This document shows, in pieces, positions 57,935 through 64,000 of a DNA stretch of 64,000 nucleotides (positions within the stretch are counted from its first letter, which is position 1; each line of letters starts with the position of its first letter). This DNA is from Symbiodinium microadriaticum (taxonomy: Eukaryota > Sar > Dinophyceae > Suessiales > Symbiodiniaceae): positions 1 to 64,000 of the forward strand of contig LSRX01001163.1 in NCBI GenBank assembly GCA_001939145.1, written 5' to 3'. Made by a program: the position numbers and the translations under genes. A model generated the notes under the pieces. That model saw only the letters and a list, made by a program, of their open reading frames with translations, was not told where the DNA came from and did no database searches.

Positions 57935-59065
57935 TCACTGGGTTCCTGTCAGAGCTCTCGCAGGACGCTTCTTTGCGTGCTTAGCCGAAATCTGCCCGAA
58001 GTGCTTCGCAAGGGATTGAAAGCCCCAGAAAGTCGCCAGATGCCACGGTGTCTTCAAATGTCCACGGGGAACTGCCTCACGCGCTGTGAGCGGGCCATCA
58101 AAGATTGGAATGACTGCCTTGCTGTCCTTAGGGCTCCACCCAGCGGGCACCTTGTAAGTCCCGGAGCCTGACCGCAACTGTTGAACCATCTTGCAATATG
58201 AATATCCGTAGCAAAGAAAAATCTCTATATCGACCACAGTAACTCCAGGCTCAACATTTGGAAAGCATCTTGCCACATGGTCTTGGATGCGTGGCTGCAA
58301 ATTTGTCGCCATCTGCAGAAGCTTCCGTGTGCATCCAAAGAACACGGATGCGCCATTCTTCGCGCCCGGACCGAAGGGTATAAGTCCAAAGGCCATCGTG
58401 CGAAATCGTTCATGTCCGGAGACACCCAGGTAGCTCAAGACCTCTTTGACGGCTAGGTGTCCGAAGCCATCAATGTCATACATCTTTGACACAAAGTCTG
58501 CTGCATTGAAGTTGAATGCAACAGTCAAGGCTGGAACCGAAGCATGCCAGGCTTTCAGCATCAAGAACTTGTCTTGACTTTATCTTAACCCCTTGTCGCG
58601 ACCGTCACTGCCAAAGAATTTCAGGACATGGTTATCGCACAGCTGTGTATATAACATTGCAAACTTCAGCACTGCCATCGCTTGATCTGAGCTTGCGTCG
58701 TAGCGTGTCAGACCATTAGTGGCGCAGATATGTTGCCATGGAAGGCCATCGACGCCTCCAGCGCCAAGCCAGGTGTATAGCATCAGTTGCCACATCTTAT
58801 CTTGGTCCATAGCATCGCCACCGGCATCCAAAAATGCCTTTGCACGCTGGCCTTCCGGCGTCGCGGACCAGCTTCCGCAAAGCTGCTCAGGAAAGCGGTA
58901 GATCACTGGACATAAAACGGTTGAAGCCTAAAACTGCTCCCTCATGAGGCCCAGAATAGACGCAAACAGGACCTCCGTCTCCGACAGTGCGTCGTCCCTT
59001 AAGTCGAGTCCCACGGTGTCGATCAGGTGCGCGCGCAAGTCTCTGGCCAAGTCCCGCACCTCCAT
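57935..59065 (-). CDS. EF-hand-like protein with an in-frame stop or tiny intron
   Basis: Exon 1 begins at ATG 59065 and reads MEVRDLARDLRAHLIDTVG and on to about 58931. A second frame opens after TGTCCAG at about 58908 (FPEQLCGSWSATPEGQRAK ... DGLPWQHICATNGLTRYD) and runs to 57935, broken once by TAA at 58582-58580. The same frame resumes immediately (ALTVAFNFNAADFVSKMYD). The loop DIDGFGHLAVKE fits an EF-hand (D1, D3, G6, L8, E12) except Phe at position 5, so calcium binding may be weak. The stop could lie in a 54-base GA-AG intron (GATAAAG ... TTCCAG), which would keep the frame, or be a real nonsense change. Family otherwise unrecognised. Confidence 0.55.
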
Positions 59066-59863
59066 GGCTGACAAAACACACCAAGGCAACGTACGTGTAT
59101 TTGTACAATGTAGCCATAAGTATACTGAGAGATGTATGCCTAGCGATCGACCGACCTATCCATTTCTTGGTCTAGTACTCTGTGAATGACAATAAACCCT
59201 TCTTTGCACAGACTTGTAAATGCCCGCCTGGAGAGCTGCAGCACTCGTGGCAGAAACCCTGAGCACCTGAAACATCTGAATCACCGAGGAGCCTGTCGAA
59301 CCATAAATGCTAAACCACATAAACCCTAACTAAACCCTAAACCCCTAAAACCCATAATCCCTAAATTCAAACTCTTTTTTGCATCCAGGCCGATTGTAAC
59401 TGTCGGGTACCCTGAACCCCAAAACCCCAATCCTAAACCCTAAACCTTAAAGCGAAACCTCATTCCCACCTGGCGTCTTCAGAAGCTCTGAGGCGCATCT
59501 GCCTCAGGCAGCGGACTGTCAGCCGAAGGGTTACTGAGCCGCTCCTGGCTATACTTGATGAAAGGGAAGTTTTGGAGCTATTTACCTTAAGGGTTTTTCT
59601 TCAAAGGAAAGTGTTCGATGTCAGGGCTGTTCAACTTAAGATGTCTTCGTTTGCGATTTTCGGGGCTTACCCTCTGCTATTTAGGATTCTAGGGTTTGGG
59701 GTTCATTTAGAAGTCAACGGAGGGATTTAAGGCTTAGGGTTCATTTTTTCTACATGAGATTGAAGCCGCCCTAGCCTACTTTCATTGCCCTAATCCCCCC
59801 CCCCAAATATTCAGGCATTTATGTCGCAATACCCCAAACCCTCGATCGTAAACCCTGATCTAC

Positions 59864-59965
59864 GGGGGTTTCCGAAAATAGGGGACCCTAATATAGTACC
59901 CTAAATAGAAGGATCCTATTTTAAAGGACCCCAAAACAAGGCACCCCTAAGTTTCGGAAAGTCCC
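59864..59965. mobile_element. Inverted-repeat element, GGGRNTTTCCGAAA type (102 bp)
   Basis: Arms GGGGGTTTCCGAAAATAGG and GGGACTTTCCGAAACTTAGG pair over about 24 bases with few mismatches. Confidence 0.8.
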
Positions 59966-60112
59966 ATATCAGAGCGCCGGGCCATAGCTGTCCTTTTGGT
60001 TCGGATCCGCCGCAGCTTTCAGCAGGAGATTGTACAACTCCTCCTCTAGTCCCGGGTTGTCGCGACGTCTGCGCATTGGGTTTTTGTTTGAAGGCCTCCG
60101 GACTTTAGGATT

Positions 60113-60236
60113 TACCTGAACCCCAAAAGAAACTACCTGAGGGACATGTATCGAATTAAAGATCTAGTGGCGCCCTAAAAACTTGTAGGTTTCTAGGGGT
60201 CCTAAAAGTTTTAGGTTTTCTTGGGGTCCAGGTGTA
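60113..60236. mobile_element. Inverted-repeat element, TACCTGAACCCC type (124 bp)
   Basis: Left arm TACCTGAACCCCAAAAGAAA pairs with right arm TACACCTGGACCCCAAGAAA, allowing a two-base offset. Confidence 0.65.
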
Positions 60237-60334
60237 TAGGTAAGAAGTGGAGAGCTGATTGCTACGTCATCCGAAAAAGCGGCCAAAGCAGAGATGGGTT
60301 CAGAGTCGAAGGATCTCCTGGCAACCTTTGTTAG

Positions 60335-60430
60335 GGTTTAGGGTTTATGGTTTCGGCTTTGGGTTAGGGTTTAGGGTTTAGGGTTTCGGCTTTGGGTTAG
60401 GGCTTAGGGTTTATAGGTTTAGGGTTTATG
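60335..60430 (+). repeat. TTTAGGG array with TTTCGGCTTTGGG interspersion
   Basis: TTTAGGG units alternate with GTTTCGGCTTTGGGTTAGGG variants. Confidence 0.85.
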
Positions 60431-60894
60431 GTTTCAGTTTTAGGGCTTCATTCGCGCTTCATGTGTTGAAAAGCTCTGGGACGGGCTGCAGCCCTAAATC
60501 CCTAAACATAAAACCCGGAGATCAAGCCCTTCTTCGGAAGCTTAAAGTGGGAGCTCTGGCCCCGCATACTGAGGCTTTACCTATAGTCTCCACTGTAGTT
60601 CCTTTTTTGGTTATTTCCCCAAGTTTATATATTTAATAAACATCTCAGTAACCCAGTGAGGAACTACAATGCTGTAGGCAGGGCATGGCAGGGCTTATGT
60701 TGTGAAGCTTTAGAGTCTAGGGTTTGGGATCTGGAAGTTTAAGTTTACTGGCTTAGGGCATGGAGGGCTTATCCCCCAACAACTCTACTAACTCTACTAG
60801 GCTTAGCAGACTCCAGCACCCGCGTCGATATTCTTGCCTTGACATGCTGTTGGTTTTTGACATACTGAGGGCGTTTGGAATTCTGAGCTGGGTC

Positions 60895-61005
60895 TTCGAA
60901 GTCGTAAACCAACTCCAAGCAGGGCAAGCCCTCCACCTCACCATGAGTCGCTGCATACAGCAGCGCCGTGCCGCCAGAGGCATCCGCTTGATATGGCGCT
61001 GCCTG
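60895..61005 (-). CDS. Ankyrin-repeat exon
   Basis: Minus-strand frame QADASGGTALLYAATHG, followed by a GT donor (CATG/GTGAGG) or reading on as EVEGLPCLELVYDF. The pattern D-x-x-G-x-TAL-x-YAA-x-x-G is the first half of an ankyrin repeat. The rest of the gene was not located in this window; upstream exons might lie at 61.0-61.3 kb. Confidence 0.55.
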
Positions 61006-61371
61006 CCGGTGTGGCTCGTAGGGCTTCTCAGCTTAAGCCCATGACCCTTGCTTTCGTCGTTTCTGGGCTCTTGTCTCTTCGACTACTCATATGCAGTCAA
61101 GGGGCCGTAAAAGGCCACACAGAGGTTGGAGGGCCGGGGAGTCCTAAATGCTTAAACTTCTTGGTAACGTCGCTAGGCGCCTTCATAGTGAAATAAACAA
61201 GAGTTTATTACTCGGGGTCAGTGTTAGGGTCCAGTAGTATCGGAAATCCGCGCGTGCCTACTTTCAACTGGTCAAACTGATGCTAACATCAAATGCTATG
61301 AAATAATTTCTGATACAATAGAACTTATCATATATAATAGTATAGAAAGAATGATAAAATGAAATATGATA

Positions 61372-61890
61372 TTACATATCGTATGTTCCATTACAATACA
61401 GTGGAATGTAAAGACTAGAGTGTCTGCCCTTGTCTGGGTATTCTGCAACAGGAGGCGATACATGGAGCATGAAACTACGGTGACCCGAACCCCTGGGTCT
61501 AAGTAGCATCTTCCCTTTAAAATGTGTGCCCCTATGGAGATCGGTCATGCATAGATGGGCATAGATCGCAAACAAAATAACTGGCATCCGGCTGAAGTGG
61601 TTGCGACAACGGCCTTGGCGTGCAGCAGCGTCTGAGCCACGCTCTGCCAGCCATGGATCGCGCAACACCTCATGTCTACCGCACAGGATCTGAATGCAAG
61701 GCTGGAAGTTAGATAGCATCAGGGTGGGCTTGAGCTGGTCATACTCATAGGTCTCAACACGATGAGCCTGCTTGTGGATGGGCACGCCTTGCTCCCTTCT
61801 GCAACGACTGTTTTGGCACTCTATACGAGCGTCGAGACTAGCAGCTAGCACGAGAGAAGCAGTCAAGAGTCTTGGCCTCACTATGGGCAT
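61372..61890 (-). CDS. Predicted secreted or organelle-targeted protein
   Basis: Starts with ATG at 61890 and an apparent signal peptide (MPIVRPRLLTASLVLAASLD), then a Cys-containing region (CQNSRCRR) and an open frame of 172 codons to a stop at 61372. The start lies 42 bases beyond the stop of the preceding gene, so the two are packed head to tail. No family recognised; introns inside the frame are possible because stop-free introns do occur here. Confidence 0.45.
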   Translation of the reverse strand: MPIVRPRLLTASLVLAASLDARIECQNSRCRREQGVPIHKQAHRVETYEYDQLKPTLMLSNFQPCIQILCGRHEVLRDPWLAERGSDAAARQGRCRNHFSRMPVILFAIYAHLCMTDLHRGTHFKGKMLLRPRGSGHRSFMLHVSPPVAEYPDKGRHSSLYIPLYCNGTYDM

Positions 61891-61931
61891 TCAAAGAGGC
61901 GCCATGCAACGATCGTACACTTTACGCCCGA

Positions 61932-62619
61932 TCAGGGAGACTTCTGTGCGGGGCTCTCTCCCTTTGCGCTTGCTTCTAAGTCGTCTATCTTCTCCTCCTG
62001 CATCTTCACCTTGGCCTGCAGGTGCTTGATGTCTTGATCCTCCTGAAGTTCCTCCATGGCCAGCTTCGCCTGGACTTCGGCATCCAGGGCCGCCTGCCGT
62101 AGGAGCTCCTCTGGGTTCTTATTAAGGGATGTTATTTAAGGTACCATCATAGGGATGTATAGTAACTAATATGGCTTCCTTCTTATGGTAACTTAAATTA
62201 AATCCTTTAACAAGAACCCAGTCCTTGTTGTTCTGGGATCGGGCTTCATCCTCGCTAACCTTTTGCGACAGGCGTGCCAGGTTCTCCACACGTTCTGTCT
62301 TCCTCTCTTTCTCCTCCAGATCGGCCAGCTGGGCAAGCTCATCTTTGAGCTCTTTCTGGGCAAGCTTGAGTTCACTTTCTTTGGGCTTCGGGGGCACAGC
62401 ACCTCTGTGCGAACTCCTGTCTTCTTCGTGCGAAGGCTCATGTGGCAGTCCGGATGGGCTTTCATGTGGCAGATGGGATGGCCCTTCACGTGGCAGAGCA
62501 GTGGGTTGCTTGGGTAGCAATGTCCACATGAAGACAATAGCGGCGCAGATCGTTAGCCAACGAACACCGGCACTGTTGATAGCCCTCGTGAAGCTGCAGC
62601 CCTCGTACTTCGCCAACAT
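61932..62619 (-). CDS. Membrane-anchored coiled-coil protein split by an introner-like element
   Basis: Exon 1 62619-62224 starts at ATG (MLAKYEGCSFTRAINSAGVR), has one transmembrane segment (WLTICAAIVFMWTLLP), a Pro/His/Ser linker with repeated SHLPHE-like units, and a charged coiled coil (KLAQKELKDELAQLADLEEK). Exon 2 62108-61932 continues the coiled coil (ELLRQAALDAEVQAKLAMEE) to a TGA. The 115-base intron is phase 0 with donor AAG/GACTGG and acceptor CAGAG/GAG; total 190 residues. The continuous open frame through the element (to 62122) is an artefact of intron read-through. Probably a type II membrane protein tethering something by its coiled coil; no family recognised. Confidence 0.75.
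62111..62221. mobile_element. Introner-like element, CTGGGTTCTT family (111 bp)
   Basis: Inverted repeats CTGGGTTCTTRTTAARGGAT at both ends, flanked by a perfect 4-base target duplication TCCT (AGGA on the coding strand). It fills the intron of the surrounding gene: the GA donor and the AG acceptor both come from the two AGGA copies, so splicing restores the pre-insertion codons. Same family as 15713-15839. Confidence 0.88.
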
Positions 62620-62954
62620 CTCTGCCTCAGGCAAAAACAAGGTGTCTCATCGATCTTAGATGGTAGGATCCTCATTATTATAAAAAGTCAGCAACCCCAA
62701 ACACGGTAGTCACCGTATTCATAGTATTTTTGGGAGGGCGTGCCTACACAGGCCAACTTTCCCCGAAACTCCCCGAACATCAGATCTAAGTACGAGGATC
62801 CTCCGGCTGGGCACCCCTCAAACAAGTCAAGTGTATACCTCCATTAATCTCCCTGAAACTCTTTCCAGCCCTGAACCCGAAATCCCACCCTAAAGCCTAA
62901 ACCCTAAAACCCTTAGCTAAACCCTAAAATCCCTAAAACCCAAATCCTAAAACC

Positions 62955-63070
62955 TTGGCTTTTGGGAGCTCCCAGATCTGCCTCCTTCTTGGCCTTCCTC
63001 GCCTGCCGGCTCTGGCGCCGCGTCTGCGTCGGGGGTTGACCCAGGAGTGGCTGGCGGAGAGAAGAGGACC
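62955..63070 (-). CDS. Basic exon-like island
   Basis: Minus-strand frame containing TRRQSRQARKAKKEADLG between heptamer arrays. Could be part of a nuclear protein; unrecognised. Confidence 0.35.
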
Positions 63071-63166
63071 TGGTTTAGGGCCGCTTTTTGGGTTTAGGGT
63101 TGGGTTTAGGGTTTAGGGTTCAGGGTTTCTAGGGCCGCTTTTAGGGTTTAGGGCCGCTTTTGGGGT
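63070..63166 (+). repeat. TTTAGGG array with GGCCGCTTTT interspersion
   Basis: Heptamers alternate with the 10-mer GGCCGCTTTT three times. Confidence 0.85.
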
Positions 63167-63259
63167 TTACTTGGACTCCTGGACCCTGCATCACCTACGT
63201 TTGGAAGGAGTTATGAATAAGGAACCCCTAAACAAGCAGGTTCTTCAGGGTCCAGGTAA
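63167..63259. mobile_element. Imperfect inverted-repeat element (93 bp)
   Basis: CTTGGACTCCTGGACCCTG pairs with CAGGGTCCAGGTAAG; arms diverged more than in the other elements. Similar in start to the 60113 element. Confidence 0.55.
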
Positions 63260-63596
63260 GGCTTAGGCGCAGAGAGAACAAGAGGACCTCTAGGCCTTAA
63301 GTGTTGTTCAAAGTACCAGGTGTTATTCGGGATTATGTAGTGTTTAGAAAACAGTGTCTACGCAATAGTAGGGTTATTGGCCATAATTATAGAGTACTGC
63401 CCGTGGCTTTTGGCAACGAGGCGCACCCCTGGGTTCAGGGTTGCGGGTCAAGAGCTTAAGGGCCTATACCGCCTATACCCTTTTACCATAAACCCGTATT
63501 ATAACTGAACCTCATAGGTGGCTCGATTCCCCCCAAAAAAGACCATGATTCTGACAGTTGCCCTTGTAGACCCTTTCAGGGCACAAGTCGTCCCTA

Positions 63597-63680
63597 GGGG
63601 ACCTGCCGCGCTCGCCGCGAGGGGTCCTCTTTGGCCTCGGAGAAACGACGACCTGAATCGGGGAGCCTGGCGGGATGGCG
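63597..63680 (-). CDS. Exon-like island at window end
   Basis: Minus-strand frame LPDSGRRFSEAKEDPSRRA ending at CAG/GTCCCC. Unrecognised. The last 300 bases of the window show no feature. Confidence 0.35.
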
Positions 63681-64000
63681 TCTTCCTTACTTGTCCAAGA
63701 GCTTGTGGGTTTGGGATTAAGGGGTTTAGGGACAGTTTCTTAGAGTTTAGGGTTTAGGCTTAAACTATAAGGTCTGAGATGGTTACATTACTTGTCCAGT
63801 TTACTAGGGAACCAAAAATTGACCTTTTGGGGTTGTGTGGAGTTTAAACAGGTTCATACCACCCCAAAAAATTAGAAGTTGCACTCACTCTGCAACTAAG
63901 CCTCGGTTTGGGTAGCAGCGACGGAAGTGCTGGGCGGCCGGTCGTGTCTGGGACATGGATTGCTCTCCTCATTCTCCTCTCGTGCCCTCTCTTCTTGTGG

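Larger units (their letters stand above)
59066..60940. other. Spacer or intronic stretch with heptamers and two inverted-repeat elements
   Basis: CCCTAAA runs at 59320-59450, TTTAGGG array at 60335-60430, and elements at 59864 and 60113. No exon recognised. Confidence 0.5.

Noticed and set aside
1..64000. CRISPR array, rRNA or bacterial operon signals
   Set aside because: None seen. The direct repeats present are microsatellites, heptamers or inverted-repeat elements.

Overview
The window looks like nuclear DNA of a core (probably photosynthetic) dinoflagellate. The evidence is internal. Intron donors are mostly GC or GA rather than GT, with acceptors usually followed by G. Degenerate plant-type telomere heptamers (CCCTAAA/TTTAGGG) are strewn through introns and spacers. 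There are short inverted-repeat elements, one of which exactly occupies an intron, and almost all recognisable genes run on the minus strand. I saw no bacterial-style operons, rRNA, tRNA or CRISPR.

Layout. 0.5-3.1 kb (+): a decayed or multi-exon member of what looks like a multicopy, transposase-like dinoflagellate family. 3.4-4.5 kb (-): a coiled-coil/Cys-rich/membrane protein. 4.6-8.5 kb (-): a JmjC/cupin dioxygenase gene that long open frames miss and that I rebuilt from short exons. 9-22 kb: scattered short exon-like islands, inverted-repeat elements, heptamer arrays (one with a 119-bp higher-order period) and one assembly gap. 22.5-23.6 kb (-): part of a GT92-like glycosyltransferase. 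24.1-37.7 kb (-): the best-supported block, three genes in the order B, C, A. A and B are paralogues with the same eight-exon layout, fusing an N-terminal hydrophobic leader, a degenerate restriction-nuclease-like domain, an SF2 helicase core and C-terminal helicase-associated repeats. C is an unrelated basic/coiled-coil gene of at least seven exons. 39-57 kb (-): many short exons of several unrecognised genes. 57.9-59.1 kb (-): an EF-hand-like gene. 60.9 kb (-): an ankyrin exon. 61.4-62.6 kb (-): two tightly packed genes, one split by an introner-like element.

Method and limits. Exon models were made by eye. They are strongest where two paralogues agree (A and B), where consecutive exons join in phase (C and the 44.5-49.1 kb gene), or where a known domain is spelled out (JmjC, ankyrin, helicase). 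Isolated islands are weak: at 49.1-49.3 kb three different frames all looked protein-like. Positions of isolated exons are therefore approximate. How the genes work together cannot be read from this window; the array looks like ordinary dinoflagellate one-way gene packing, with the duplicated nuclease-helicase pair as the most unusual content.
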